The notes under the pieces: model-generated
What the model was told of the DNA's origin: nothing
What the model saw: only the letters and a program-made list of their open reading frames with translations
Database searches by the model: none
NCBI RefSeq assembly: GCF_002243345.2
Contig: NZ_CP022655.2
Coordinates: forward strand, 615,036 to 679,035
DNA from: Paenibacillus sp. RUD330
GTDB lineage: Bacteria > Bacillota > Bacilli > Paenibacillales > Paenibacillaceae
Direction of reading: 5' to 3'
Length of the DNA stretch: 64,000 nt
Part shown: positions 9,328-18,213 of the stretch, piece by piece
Numbering within the stretch: the stretch's first letter is position 1
Layout of the letters: each line of letters opens with the position of its first letter
Made by a program: the position numbers and the translations under genes

Positions 9328-10944
9328 CTAGCTCGCCGAGGCGGTCAGAATGCCGGTCAGCTTCTCCTGGAAGGCAGGAACGCCGACACGGTTGACGAAC
9401 TGGTGGAAGGACTCGCCGGCTTGGCGGTCTTCCTTGTAGAAGCCGATAAGCTGAGCCAGGACCGACGGAACGTTGTCCGCCTTCACGCGGCCCTTGAGCG
9501 GCTTGTTGAAGGTCGCGCCGGGGCCGAGGATGCCGCCGACGGCGATGTCGAAGGCGTCGACCATGCCGTCCGGAGTTTTCACGAGGGAGCCCTGGAGGCC
9601 GATGTCCGCAATATGCTTCTGGCCGCAGCCGTTCGGGCAGCCGATGAAGTGGATGCGGATCTTCTCGTCCAGCTCGACGTTCTCATCGAGGTATTCGGCG
9701 ACGACGCGGGCGAATTCCTTGGTCTCGACGATGGCGAGATTGCAGAACTCGTTGCCCGTGCAGCTGACGGTGCGGCTCATGAACGGCTTCGGATTCGGCG
9801 TGAGCCGCTCCAGCACGGGCGCCGACAAGGCCGCTTCCACGTTCTCGTCGGCAACGCCCGTGATGATGATGTTCTGGGACATCGTCGTGCGGAGCTTGCC
9901 TTCGCCGTACTTGTCGGCGATGTCGCACAGCTGCTCGAGCTCATCAGAATTGGTGCGTCCTACCGGCACGTTGAGGCCGATGTAGTTGCGGCCGTCCTTC
10001 TGCTTGTGCACGCCGTCGAAGTAAGCCGCCTGCCAGCCGGCTGTCTTGCTCTCGCCGCGCGAAGGCATGTCGCCGATCAGCTTGAGCAGCTCCTCCAGGA
10101 ATTTCTCCGGTCCCCAATCGGCGACGAGGAACTTCAGGCGGGCATGATGGCGCTTCTCGCGGTAGCCGTGGTCCCGGAACAGCGTGGTGACGCCGACCGC
10201 AACCTTGAGGGCTTCCTCCGGACGGACAAACATGTCGAGCTCCTTGGCCAGATAAGGCTTGGCCGAGAGGCCGCCGCCGACCCAGGCGTGGAAGCCGACG
10301 ACTTCCTCGCCGTCGATGACTTTGACCGCCGGAGTGAAGGCCAGATCGTTGATCTCCGCGTGCGCGTTGTTGTAGATGTTCGCGGAGATCGACATTTTGT
10401 ATTTGCGCGGCAGGTTGGAGAAATCGCGGTTCAGAAGGAAGAAGTCGTTGACTTCCTCGACAAGAGCCGTCGTGTCCATCAGCTCATCCTTGTCGATGCC
10501 CTGAAGGGGGTTGCCGACGATCGTGCGCGGGCAATCGCCGCAGGATTCGTAGCTGTACAGGCCGACTTCCTCGAGCCGCTTGAAGATGTCCGGCATGTTC
10601 TCGATGCGGAGCCAGTGGTACTGGATCGCCTGGCGGGTCGTGACGTCGATCAGGTCCCGGCCGTAGTCGCGGCCGATCGAGGCGAGGGCCCTTGCTTGGG
10701 CAGTCGTCAAGACGCCGGAGTTGATGCGGATCCGCATCATGAAGTAGCCGTCCCGCGGCTTCTGCTCGTAGACGCCGGCCCATTTGAAGCGGTTCATGTC
10801 GTCCTCGGGAATAGAGTCATAACCTTCCAGGGCATACTTCTCGATAATCGTGCGGATGACATCCAGTCCGTCCTTCTCGATTTTCCAAAGTTCCATTTTA
10901 TTCAGCTTGGACGTGTCGGCCGTCCAGGGCATTTCGTAAGCCAT
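9328..10944 (-). CDS. Ferredoxin-type nitrite/sulfite reductase (siroheme, [4Fe-4S])
   Basis: The enzyme carries out six-electron reduction of sulfite to sulfide or nitrite to ammonia, using ferredoxin as the likely donor. The 538-residue protein has the two-fold NIR_SIR ferredoxin-like and siroheme/4Fe-4S domains in tandem. The four cluster-binding cysteines are visible in CTGNEFC (about residues 393-399) and GCPNGCGQ (about 434-441), the C-x5-C and C-x3-C pair of the family. Arg and Lys residues for substrate binding are in TRQAIQYHW and RTIVGNP regions. The ATG follows TAGGAGG by nine bases. It stands alone, so sulfite versus nitrite cannot be decided from context; the assimilatory form is likely. 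Confidence 0.9.
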   Translation of the reverse strand: MAYEMPWTADTSKLNKMELWKIEKDGLDVIRTIIEKYALEGYDSIPEDDMNRFKWAGVYEQKPRDGYFMMRIRINSGVLTTAQARALASIGRDYGRDLIDVTTRQAIQYHWLRIENMPDIFKRLEEVGLYSYESCGDCPRTIVGNPLQGIDKDELMDTTALVEEVNDFFLLNRDFSNLPRKYKMSISANIYNNAHAEINDLAFTPAVKVIDGEEVVGFHAWVGGGLSAKPYLAKELDMFVRPEEALKVAVGVTTLFRDHGYREKRHHARLKFLVADWGPEKFLEELLKLIGDMPSRGESKTAGWQAAYFDGVHKQKDGRNYIGLNVPVGRTNSDELEQLCDIADKYGEGKLRTTMSQNIIITGVADENVEAALSAPVLERLTPNPKPFMSRTVSCTGNEFCNLAIVETKEFARVVAEYLDENVELDEKIRIHFIGCPNGCGQKHIADIGLQGSLVKTPDGMVDAFDIAVGGILGPGATFNKPLKGRVKADNVPSVLAQLIGFYKEDRQAGESFHQFVNRVGVPAFQEKLTGILTASAS

Positions 10945-11075
10945 GGAAATGAACCTCCTATAGTTGGTTCCGGGTATTTTGAAATCCGATAAAAAAGGTA
11001 TGATTACGCTAATCCGATCGTACCATAGCGGGATCGCAGGGGCAATAACCGGGAAGCCGCGGCCTATAAGGAATG

Positions 11076-11105
11076 TTGATGCAGGCTATCCGGAATTTTT
11101 ATAAT
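11076..11105 (+). promoter_or_regulatory. Candidate SigA promoter for the small membrane protein gene
   Basis: TTGATG (11076-11081), an 18-base spacer and TATAAT (11100-11105) point to the small gene at 11319, leaving a leader of about 205 nt. The rest of the 374-bp gap from 10945 shows nothing else recognisable. Confidence 0.45.
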
Positions 11106-11318
11106 GGGAAAGAATAACCGAACCGGAGGCGCGGCAAATTAGAAGGTGACAAATTTGTGGCAAACGTGTTACGGAGCGAAAACATCTTGCATCCGGGACG
11201 CCTAAAAGATACCATAGCTTATATACGTCCATAAGCCGCCCGAATCCGGTCCAGGCATTTAGGCATCGATGCCGTCGGAAGCGGTCTCACAGCAATCTAA
11301 CCCGGGAGGTAGCACCCC

Positions 11319-11534
11319 ATGTATCTTGCAGCAGAAGCGGCCAAGGCCGCGACGAGCAACTTCAATACGTTCGACATCTTCATGCTTTTGTTCACGATCG
11401 TCATCGCTATCGGGCTTGTACGCCTTGTCGGCCAGCGCAAGAAGAACATCTTCGCCATCGGCTGGGGCGCCGCATGCCTGCTCGTGTTCCTCGTCATCGA
11501 CTATATCATGATCTTCAAAGTATGGCTGGCGTAA
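11319..11534 (+). CDS. Small two-helix membrane protein, unknown function
   Basis: A 71-residue protein with a well-placed GGGAGGT eight bases before the ATG. It starts with an Ala-rich amphipathic stretch, then two membrane helices (about residues 20-36 and 47-67) separated by a short basic loop RLVGQRKKN, so the loop is probably cytoplasmic. No cysteine pair, metal motif or known family is recognised. It is a single-gene unit bounded by its own terminator. The strong ribosome binding site, promoter and terminator argue that it is a real gene. Confidence 0.75.
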   Translation: MYLAAEAAKAATSNFNTFDIFMLLFTIVIAIGLVRLVGQRKKNIFAIGWGAACLLVFLVIDYIMIFKVWLA

Positions 11535-11564
11535 AGCTGCCCTACATACCGCGCTTCACAACCA

Positions 11565-11607
11565 AAAAAGGCTTCCCGTGCAGCGTCTGCTGCCGGGAAG
11601 CCTTTTT
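11565..11607. terminator. Bidirectional terminator between convergent genes
   Basis: AAAAAAGGCTTCCCG (11564-11578) pairs with CGGGAAGCCTTTTT (11594-11607). A-tract and T-tract flank both sides, so it serves the small membrane protein gene on + and the isomerase-like gene on -. Confidence 0.92.
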
Positions 11608-11629
11608 ATCTACTGCGCTTGCGCGCTGG

Positions 11630-12598
11630 TCACACCCACCACATCTCGCCGAGCGGCTCGCGGATGAGCACCTGCTGCAGGTTGGCGACCGCTTTGCTGA
11701 AGCCTTCCTCGACGCTCATGAGGCCGTCCTCATGCTCGATGCTGACGACATAATCGTAGCCGACAAGGCGCAGGGCGCTGATGATGTCGGCCCATACCTT
11801 GAGGTCGTGGCCGAAGCCGACGGAACGGAACTGCCAAGCGCGGTCGAGCATGAGCGTGTAGGACTGCATGTCCGTTACGCCGTGCTTGTTGACGTTGATC
11901 GGATCGATCGTCGTATCCTTGGCGTGGAAGTGATGGATCGCGCCTTCGCGGCCGAGGATATGGATCGCCTGGACCGGATCGATGCCCTGCCACCACATAT
12001 GGCTCGGATCGAGGTTGGCGCCGATCGCTTTGCCCGTCGCTTCGCGCAGGCGGAGCATCGTGGCCGGCGTATGGACGGAGAAGCCGCCGTGAAGCTCGAG
12101 GCCGATCTTGACGCCCGCCGCTTCGGAGATGTTGTTGATGTCGGTCCAGTAAGGAATGACTTTCTGTTCCCACTGCCACTTCAGCACTTCCTGGAAGTCG
12201 TTCGGCCATGGCGCTACCGGCCAGTTCGGATACTTGGCGTCCTCATGGTCTCCAGGCAGGCCGGAGAACGTGTTGACGACCGGAACCTCCAGACGGTTGG
12301 CGAGCTCGATCGTCTTGCGGATGATTCCGTCATGCTCGGTGGAGATCGCTTTCTGCGGGTGGAGCGGATTGCCGTGGCAGCTCAGGGCGCTGATGATGAG
12401 GCCGCGGGATTCGACCGCCTGCTTGAAGGCGCGGCGCTTGCCGTCGTCGGCGAGCAGCTCGTCCAGGTCGAGATGCGGGCTGCCCGGATAGTTGCCGGTC
12501 CCGATTTCAAGAGCGTCGAGGCCTTTGGACGCGATGTAGTCAAGCGATTCCTCGAACGATTTTTGGGCAAACAGAACAGAGAATACACCAAGCTTCAT
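11630..12598 (-). CDS. Sugar phosphate isomerase/epimerase-like TIM barrel
   Basis: The 322-residue protein belongs to the xylose-isomerase-like TIM-barrel superfamily (AP_endonuc_2 fold), whose members bind a divalent metal and isomerise or epimerise sugars, inositols or related compounds. Probable metal ligands are in LELHGG (Glu), NLDPSHM (Asp and His), HFHAKD (His) and SIEHED (Glu). The first strand reads KLGVFSVLF. The ATG follows GGGAGG by about ten bases. Substrate cannot be deduced: the gene is monocistronic. A perfect GAAGCGCTTC palindrome upstream hints at LacI-type control by a sugar. Confidence 0.85.
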   Translation of the reverse strand: MKLGVFSVLFAQKSFEESLDYIASKGLDALEIGTGNYPGSPHLDLDELLADDGKRRAFKQAVESRGLIISALSCHGNPLHPQKAISTEHDGIIRKTIELANRLEVPVVNTFSGLPGDHEDAKYPNWPVAPWPNDFQEVLKWQWEQKVIPYWTDINNISEAAGVKIGLELHGGFSVHTPATMLRLREATGKAIGANLDPSHMWWQGIDPVQAIHILGREGAIHHFHAKDTTIDPINVNKHGVTDMQSYTLMLDRAWQFRSVGFGHDLKVWADIISALRLVGYDYVVSIEHEDGLMSVEEGFSKAVANLQQVLIREPLGEMWWV

Positions 12599-12642
12599 GG
12601 TGAATAACCTCCCGTGGATTAGAGTGATCCATAAACGCTCTC

Positions 12643-12731
12643 ATTATAGCATGCCCCCAACCCGCATACAGCCTGTTAAGCGAGATGATGACAAAAACGC
12701 ATAATAACTGGACAATCCGTTGAAGCGCTTC
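12643..12731 (-). promoter_or_regulatory. Extended -10 promoter and LacI-like palindrome upstream of the TIM-barrel gene
   Basis: On the minus strand TGC-TATAAT (12643-12651) forms an extended -10 promoter about 40 bases from the ATG. Further upstream the perfect 10-bp palindrome GAAGCGCTTC (12722-12731) resembles operators of the LacI/GalR family. The palindrome is seen directly; the regulator is inferred. Confidence 0.45.
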
Positions 12732-12781
12732 CGCTTGTGCTCCATGACGGGAACAGCGGCAAGCGGAGGAGCATGACGCCG

Positions 12782-13480
12782 TCAGTCTATGCTCCCCTTG
12801 CTCGTATGCGCAGCCGGAATCAAGCGGTTCCGCCTCCAGGCGACGGAATAGACGGTAAAAGAAGCGATAAGCACCCCCGGGAAAATGACAAGCTGGTAGG
12901 AATGATGGATCAGCATCACGGAAAAGGAGATGCAGACCAGGCCGACGGCAATGCCGATCAGCAGCTTCTCGTTCGCGGAGGTGAAGTAGTTCTCCTTCAC
13001 GGAGAAATCATGGGGAGGCTGCTGGATGAAGGAGAAGCCTTTCCCCGTTGCTTTCAGGATGAGGGCGATCAGATAGGCCGTCAGGATGGATGCGATCTGC
13101 AGCAGGAAGACGTAGCCGGTGTTCTGGGCCATCACTTCTTCAGGCACGAGTCCCGAAGCGGTCAGCAGGAAGTAGAGGCCGAATTGGATCGGCATATACA
13201 GCATGTATCCCGTCACGAGCGCGAGCGTCGACCAGAAGAATCGGATTTTCAGCATATAGCGGCATAGAAGCAGGAGAATTACGAATTGGATAGGCGTGTC
13301 CAGCACGGACAACGGCAAGACCATGCGGTTGACATAAGAGAGCAGGGCGAGGAAGACGCTGCTGCCGAGAAGCGGCCATCTATAGGCGTAAATGGGAAGC
13401 TTGAAAGGGGCGAGCGCGCAAGCCCAGATGGCGAGGGCATCGAACACGCCCAACAGGATGTAGATGAAATGTTCCGTCAT
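12782..13480 (-). CDS. Polytopic membrane protein, unknown function
   Basis: The 232-residue protein has six or more hydrophobic helices (about residues 4-24, 36-54, 63-80, 84-108, 122-146, 172-190, 196-213) and a basic, polar C-terminus. It resembles in shape the membrane half of peptide-sensing histidine kinases such as AgrC but carries no kinase domain. No conserved motif is recognised. The gene is monocistronic, divergent from serS. A gap from 12599 to 12781 holds only the isomerase regulatory sites. Confidence 0.6.
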   Translation of the reverse strand: MTEHFIYILLGVFDALAIWACALAPFKLPIYAYRWPLLGSSVFLALLSYVNRMVLPLSVLDTPIQFVILLLLCRYMLKIRFFWSTLALVTGYMLYMPIQFGLYFLLTASGLVPEEVMAQNTGYVFLLQIASILTAYLIALILKATGKGFSFIQQPPHDFSVKENYFTSANEKLLIGIAVGLVCISFSVMLIHHSYQLVIFPGVLIASFTVYSVAWRRNRLIPAAHTSKGSID

Positions 13481-13618
13481 CGAGTCGGCTCCGATTCTTT
13501 ATCGTATTGAATTGCAAGGGGTGAAACAGAATCAGTATAGCAACTTTAAGGGTTTAATTACATACGGCAACGACGTCAGCCTGTTCCTTCCATGCGGTTA
13601 AGGGGGGATGAACCCCAG

Positions 13619-13647
13619 TTGTGGAAGGGCGGCGTTTCCGCTATACT
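13619..13647 (+). promoter_or_regulatory. SigA promoter of the serS T-box leader
   Basis: TTGTGG (13619-13624), 17-base spacer and TATACT (13642-13647) precede the T-box leader, with a transcription start expected near 13654. Confidence 0.7.
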
Positions 13648-13653
13648 GATTCA

Positions 13654-13850
13654 AATGCATACCGTCACCATGCCGTTGATGAGAATCCAACTCGGAGGCG
13701 TTTTCGCCAAGGGAATCCCATTCCCCTAAGTTTGCCGGACCGCCCGTTATCGCGGAACCGAAGAGGGTCGGTTTTTTTCGCCGGCCAAATTGGGTGGCAC
13801 CGCGAGTCAAGCGCTCCTCGTCCCAACAGGACAGGGCGCTTTTTGTGTTT
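13654..13850 (+). ncRNA. T-box riboswitch (tRNA-Ser sensing) controlling serS
   Basis: The canonical T-box element AATTGGGTGGCACCGCG lies at 13788-13804. It is followed directly by a terminator hairpin whose stem GCGCT/AGCGC encloses CCTCGTCCC-AACA-GGACAGG, ending in T-rich sequence (13809-13850). Upstream, stem I sequence is present with GATGAGAATCCAACTC. A UCC triplet at 13686-13688, followed by A, is a good specifier codon candidate for serine. Uncharged tRNA-Ser would stabilise the antiterminator and allow serS transcription. The T-box identity is seen directly; the exact specifier is inferred. Confidence 0.93.
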
Positions 13851-13877
13851 TTACGACAAATGAAGGAGCGGTGCGGC

Positions 13878-15155
13878 ATGTTGGAGATGGGATGGATCCG
13901 GGAAAATCCGGAGGAAGTGAGGAAAGCGGCGGCGGCCAAAGGCTTGGCGTTCAACGTGGAGGAGCTGCTCGCTGCGGATGCGCTGCGGCGGAAGCTGCAG
14001 GGGCAGGCCGACGAGCTGCGGCAGGCGCGGAACCTGGCATCGGCGCAGGTCGCCGCCCACATGCGGGCGAAGCTGCCCGCGGAAGCCGAGAAGTCGAAGC
14101 GGCAGGCGCGCGAGGCGAATGAAAGGCTGCTTGAAGTCGAGCCGGCCCTCGCCGATGCCGAGAGCGAGTATCGCAGGCTGATGCTGGAGGCGCCGAATCC
14201 CGTATCGGAGGACACGCCTGCGGGACAGTCGGATCTCGACAACGTGCAGGTGGAGGCATGGGGGCAGCCGCCCCAATTCGGCTTCATGCCGCTGAGCCAT
14301 GTCGAGCTCGGGGAGCTTCACGGGCTTGTCGACTTCGGCAGAGGCGTCAAGACGGGCGGCTCGCGCAGCTATTATTTGAAGGGAGCCGGCGCGCTGCTGC
14401 ATCGTGCGGTCCAGCAGCTTGCGCTGGACGTCCTGCTGCGGGAAGGCTTCACGCTGCTCGAGGTCCCTGTTATGGTGCGTACGGAAGCTTTCACGAGCAC
14501 GGGCTTTTTCCCGTCGGGCGAGGATCAGGCCTATCGCTTGGAAGGGCGGGATGAGCGGCTGGCCGGCACGGCGGAGGTGCCTCTCGTGAACTACTACAGC
14601 GGCGAGATCATCGACGTCTCGGAGCCGCTGAGGCTGGCGGCGGTGTCGGCCTGCTTCCGCAGCGAGGCGGGTTCGGCCGGCCGCGACACGCATGGCCTCT
14701 ACCGCGTGCATCAGTTCGCCAAGGTCGAGCAGGTCGTCATCTGCCGGGCCGACCGGGAGGAGGCGGAGCGGCTCCACCGGGAAATCACGGGCCACGCGCG
14801 CAAGGTGCTGGAGCTGCTGGAGCTGCCTTACCGGGTCATGGCGGTATGCGCCGGCGATATGTCGCAGAAGACGCATAAGCAGTTCGACCTGGAAGCCTGG
14901 ATGCCGAGCCGGGACGCATACGGGGAGACGCATTCGTCGTCGAGCCTGCTTGATTTTCAAGCTCGCCGCGCCGGCATCCGCTACCGGGACGACGAGGGCA
15001 TGCTGAGGCATTGCTTCACGCTCAACAATACGGCGGCAGCTTCGCCGCGCATCCTGATTCCGCTGCTGGAAATCCATCAGAGGGAAGATGGCAGCATACG
15101 GATTCCGGATGCCTTGAGACCATATATGAACGGCCTGAGCGAAATCCGGACCTGA
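13878..15155 (+). CDS. serS: Seryl-tRNA synthetase, divergent motif 3 type
   Basis: The enzyme charges tRNA-Ser with serine. The 425-residue protein has the N-terminal tRNA-binding coiled coil (about residues 30-100) and the class II core: motif 2 as FRSEAGSAGRDTHGLYRVHQF and motif 3 as NNTAAASPRILIPLLE. The latter differs from the housekeeping form (NGSGLAVGRT...E) typical of serS near oriC, so this may be a second SerRS of the kind found beside standard ones in Firmicutes and linked in some strains to resistance to seryl-adenylate analogues. The ATG follows AAGGAG by about ten bases. Control is by the upstream T-box. Confidence 0.93.
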   Translation: MLEMGWIRENPEEVRKAAAAKGLAFNVEELLAADALRRKLQGQADELRQARNLASAQVAAHMRAKLPAEAEKSKRQAREANERLLEVEPALADAESEYRRLMLEAPNPVSEDTPAGQSDLDNVQVEAWGQPPQFGFMPLSHVELGELHGLVDFGRGVKTGGSRSYYLKGAGALLHRAVQQLALDVLLREGFTLLEVPVMVRTEAFTSTGFFPSGEDQAYRLEGRDERLAGTAEVPLVNYYSGEIIDVSEPLRLAAVSACFRSEAGSAGRDTHGLYRVHQFAKVEQVVICRADREEAERLHREITGHARKVLELLELPYRVMAVCAGDMSQKTHKQFDLEAWMPSRDAYGETHSSSSLLDFQARRAGIRYRDDEGMLRHCFTLNNTAAASPRILIPLLEIHQREDGSIRIPDALRPYMNGLSEIRT

Positions 15156-15222
15156 GAAGCAGCGGGCTTCCTCCGAGAGGCCAGGTCAGGCTCCGCGGCC
15201 AGGCAGGAAAACGCCGTCCGTC

Positions 15223-15269
15223 AAGGCGGACCGCTCCCCGCACGGGAGGCGGTCCGCCTTCTTCTTTTT
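15223..15269 (+). terminator. Rho-independent terminator of serS
   Basis: AAGGCGGACCGC (15223-15234) pairs perfectly with GCGGTCCGCCTT (15249-15260), then a C/T-rich run ending TTTTTA. Confidence 0.9.
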
Positions 15270-15358
15270 ATCCGCCGGGCTCTGCCCGGACGTTGGAGGA
15301 ATTCCGCCGCCGCTGGGGCTGCGGCTGAAGTTGCCAGCGCGCTTTTTCCCCGGAATGC

Positions 15359-15388
15359 TTGGTGCAACCGGCCTTACTCTGCTACACT
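15359..15388 (+). promoter_or_regulatory. Candidate SigA promoter for the U32 gene
   Basis: TTGGTG (15359-15364), 18-base spacer and TACACT (15383-15388) lie 70 bases before the U32 start codon. Confidence 0.5.
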
Positions 15389-15458
15389 AGCAGTATGGAG
15401 GCCGTGTCATAGGGCCACACTTTAGTTGAGAAGATAGATACGGAGGCATATCGAGGCA

Positions 15459-17993
15459 ATGACCTTAACCATACAAAGGCAAGACATCGAGCTGCTGGCC
15501 CCGGCCGGCGATTGGGAGTGCATGAGGGCGGCGGTCGCGAACGGTGCGGACGCCGTTTTCTTCGGCGTCGAGAAGTTCAACGCGCGGGCACGCGCCAACA
15601 ACTTCCGGATGGACGAGCTGGCGGAGATCATGGCATTTCTGCACAGCTACGGGGTAAAGGGATTTCTGACGTTCAACATTCTCGTATTCGAGGATGAGCT
15701 GCGCGACGCGAAAGCGCTGATCGAAGCCTGCGTGGACGCAGGCGTGGACGCGGTCATCGTGCAGGATTTGGGGCTTGTGAAAATGATCCGCGAAATCTCG
15801 CCGGACTTCCCGATCCACGGCTCCACCCAGATGACCATCACCTCCCCGGAGGCGGTGGAATTCACCAAGCCGTTCGACATCGAGCGCGTCGTGCTCGGAC
15901 GGGAGAACAACCTCAAGCAGATCAAGACGATCGGCGAGAAGGCCAAGCTGCCGATGGAGGTATTCGTCCATGGCGCGCTGTGCGTCAGCTATTCCGGACA
16001 ATGCCTCACCTCGGAAATGTGGGGAGGCCGCTCCGCCAACCGCGGCGAATGCGCGCAAGCATGCCGCCTTCCCTACGATCTGATGGTGGACGGCGAGCAG
16101 AAGCCGATGGGCGATATCGCCTATCTGCTGTCCCCCAAGGATCTGGCCGCGATCGACATCGTGCCGGAGCTGATCGAAGCGGGCGTCACTTCCTTTAAAA
16201 TCGAAGGGCGCCTGAAAAGCCCCGAGTACGTGGCCAACGTCGTGTCCAAATACCGCAGCGCCATCGACGCTTACTTCGACGGCGACCGTTCCGGCCCGTC
16301 CAAGGAAGAAGTACGCGAGCTGCAGCAGAGCTTCTCGCGCGGCTTCACGCACGGCTTCCTCAAGGGGACGAACAACAAGCAGCTGGTCGAGGGCACGTTC
16401 CCGAAAAGCCGGGGCGTCTATCTCGGCCGCGTCGAGCGCATCCTGCGCGACGGCGTCGTCTGCCGGCTGGAAGCGCCGCTCAAGCGGGGCGACGGCATCG
16501 TGTTCGACGCCGGAGATCCGACGCAGAAGGAAGAGGGCGGACGCGTCTATGACATCCGCCGCCAAGGCGTGAAGATCGAGGGAGAGGCGATGGAAGGCAC
16601 CGTGCTCGATATCGTGCCGGGCCGCAACGACGTCAATCTGCAGCGCGTGAAGGTCGGAGACCGCGTCTGGAAAACGAACGATCCGGCTCTGGACCGCCGT
16701 CTGCGCGCGACATATGAAACGGAGAAGCCGTACCGGGTATTCCCGCTGGCGCTTCGGGTCGAGGGAACGGAAGGCCAGCCGCTGCGCACCTGGTGGACCG
16801 ATGTGCAGAAAGGAACGACAGTCGAGGCGGTCAGCGAAATGCCGCTGGAGAAGGCGCTCAAGCGGCCGATGGACCAGGCGCTGCTTGAAGACCAGTTCGG
16901 CCGGCTCGGCGGCACGCTGTATCAGCTCGAGGAGCTGGAAGCGAAGCTGGAAGGCGAGCTGATCATTCCCGTGCGCGAGCTGAACCGGATGCGGCGCGAA
17001 GCGGTGGAGCAGCTCGCGGGCGAGCGGCCGAAGCCGCCCGTCTACGTCAAGCGCGAGGCGGATATCTTCGCGGACGCCCGCACCGAGGAGCAGCGCGCCA
17101 AGGACGCCGCCGTCGCGGCAGGCCCCGGCGCCGCGCGCCTGACTGCTCTATGCCGCACGCTGGATCAGGTGAAGGCTGCCTGCGCCACGGACGTGGAGAT
17201 GATCTATGCCGACTTCGAGTTCATCAAGCAGTTCCCGGCCGCCATCGAAGCCGCTCGCGCGGCAGGCAAGCCGATCGCGCTGGCGACGCCGCGCATCCAT
17301 ATGCCGAACGAGAACGGCTATCACGCCAATATTCTGCGCCTGAAGCCGGATGCGGTTCTTGTCCGCAATACCGGCGCGCTGTATTATTACTTGCGGGCAC
17401 GCATGGAGCGGCCGGGCGAGCCCTTCCCCAAGCTGATCGGGGACTTCTCGCTCAACATCGCCAACCATAAGGCGGTGGAGCTGTTCCGCGAAGCGGGCTG
17501 CGACATGCTGACGCCATCCTACGACCTCAATATCCAGCAGATGGTCGACCTGCTCGGCAACACCCGCGATACTTCGGCGCTTGAGGTGGTCATCCACCAG
17601 CATCTGCCGATGTTCCATACCGAGCACTGCGTCTACTGCACGTTCCTCAGCGAAGGCACCGACTTCACGAACTGCGGCCGTCCTTGCGAGGAGCACAATA
17701 TTTCCCTGCAGGACCGCATCGGCATGTCCCACCCCGTCCGCGTCGACGAGGGCTGCCGCAACACGGTGTACAATGCGATCGAGCAGTCGGGTGCGGAATA
17801 CCTGCGCAACTTCCTGGAGCTCGGCGTACGCGCTTACCGGGTCGAATTCCTCGAGGAGCCGGCCGAGAAGGTCGCCGAGGTTCTCGCCCTGTACCGCGAC
17901 GCCATCAACGGCCGCATCAGCGGCACCCAGGTATGGCGCAGCCTGAAGGCGACCAACCAGCTCGGCGTCACTCGCGGCCAGCTGGTGAAGTAA
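15459..17993 (+). CDS. U32 family protein, probable 23S rRNA 5-hydroxycytidine synthase type (RlhA-like)
   Basis: The 844-residue protein starts with the U32 core (about residues 10-280) carrying the family signature EVFVHGALCVSYSGQCLTS and further Cys residues (CAQAC) that bind an iron-sulfur cluster. A middle DUF3656-like region and a long C-terminal half follow, with a second Cys cluster EHCVYCTFLSEGTDFTNCGRPCEEH and DEGCRN. The large size matches RlhA, which hydroxylates a 23S rRNA cytidine using prephenate-derived chemistry, rather than the small collagenase-type U32 proteins. A CGGAGG lies 12 bases upstream of the ATG. Annotations as 'peptidase' or 'collagenase' for this family are old and doubtful. 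The RlhA role is inferred from architecture. Confidence 0.82.
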   Translation: MTLTIQRQDIELLAPAGDWECMRAAVANGADAVFFGVEKFNARARANNFRMDELAEIMAFLHSYGVKGFLTFNILVFEDELRDAKALIEACVDAGVDAVIVQDLGLVKMIREISPDFPIHGSTQMTITSPEAVEFTKPFDIERVVLGRENNLKQIKTIGEKAKLPMEVFVHGALCVSYSGQCLTSEMWGGRSANRGECAQACRLPYDLMVDGEQKPMGDIAYLLSPKDLAAIDIVPELIEAGVTSFKIEGRLKSPEYVANVVSKYRSAIDAYFDGDRSGPSKEEVRELQQSFSRGFTHGFLKGTNNKQLVEGTFPKSRGVYLGRVERILRDGVVCRLEAPLKRGDGIVFDAGDPTQKEEGGRVYDIRRQGVKIEGEAMEGTVLDIVPGRNDVNLQRVKVGDRVWKTNDPALDRRLRATYETEKPYRVFPLALRVEGTEGQPLRTWWTDVQKGTTVEAVSEMPLEKALKRPMDQALLEDQFGRLGGTLYQLEELEAKLEGELIIPVRELNRMRREAVEQLAGERPKPPVYVKREADIFADARTEEQRAKDAAVAAGPGAARLTALCRTLDQVKAACATDVEMIYADFEFIKQFPAAIEAARAAGKPIALATPRIHMPNENGYHANILRLKPDAVLVRNTGALYYYLRARMERPGEPFPKLIGDFSLNIANHKAVELFREAGCDMLTPSYDLNIQQMVDLLGNTRDTSALEVVIHQHLPMFHTEHCVYCTFLSEGTDFTNCGRPCEEHNISLQDRIGMSHPVRVDEGCRNTVYNAIEQSGAEYLRNFLELGVRAYRVEFLEEPAEKVAEVLALYRDAINGRISGTQVWRSLKATNQLGVTRGQLVK

Positions 17994-18146
17994 AGCCTCG
18001 ACAGCCCGGGGCGGCAGCGTTCCGGCACAGAGACAACAGCCGCCAGGACTAAAGGCTTCAGGGGCAACCGTCCTTAAAGTCCGGTCTGACAGGGGCAGCC
18101 GTCCCTCAGGGGGCGGCCTTCTCCCACGAAATATCCAGGCTTTTCG

Positions 18147-18190
18147 CCCCAACGCCACCGGGTTCCCGAGAGGCGTTGGGGATTCATTTT
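18147..18190 (+). terminator. Hairpin with T-rich tail after the U32 gene
   Basis: CCCCAACGCC (18147-18156) pairs with GGCGTTGGGG (18172-18181), followed by ATTCATTTT. The preceding 18055-18115 also has short GGGGCA(A/G)CCGTCC direct repeats. Confidence 0.6.
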
Positions 18191-18213
18191 GCATACAGAG
18201 AGGGTTATGAAGG

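Noticed and set aside
12722-12731. Catabolite response element (cre)
   Set aside because: The palindrome GAAGCGCTTC fails the cre consensus at two fixed positions; it is kept only as a LacI-like palindrome.
13851-15077. 408-aa open frame antisense to serS
   Set aside because: Shadow of the SerRS gene, no family resemblance.
15459-17993. Collagenase/protease assignment for the U32 protein
   Set aside because: The size and two Cys clusters fit an RNA-modifying U32 protein better; no protease catalytic residues can be shown.
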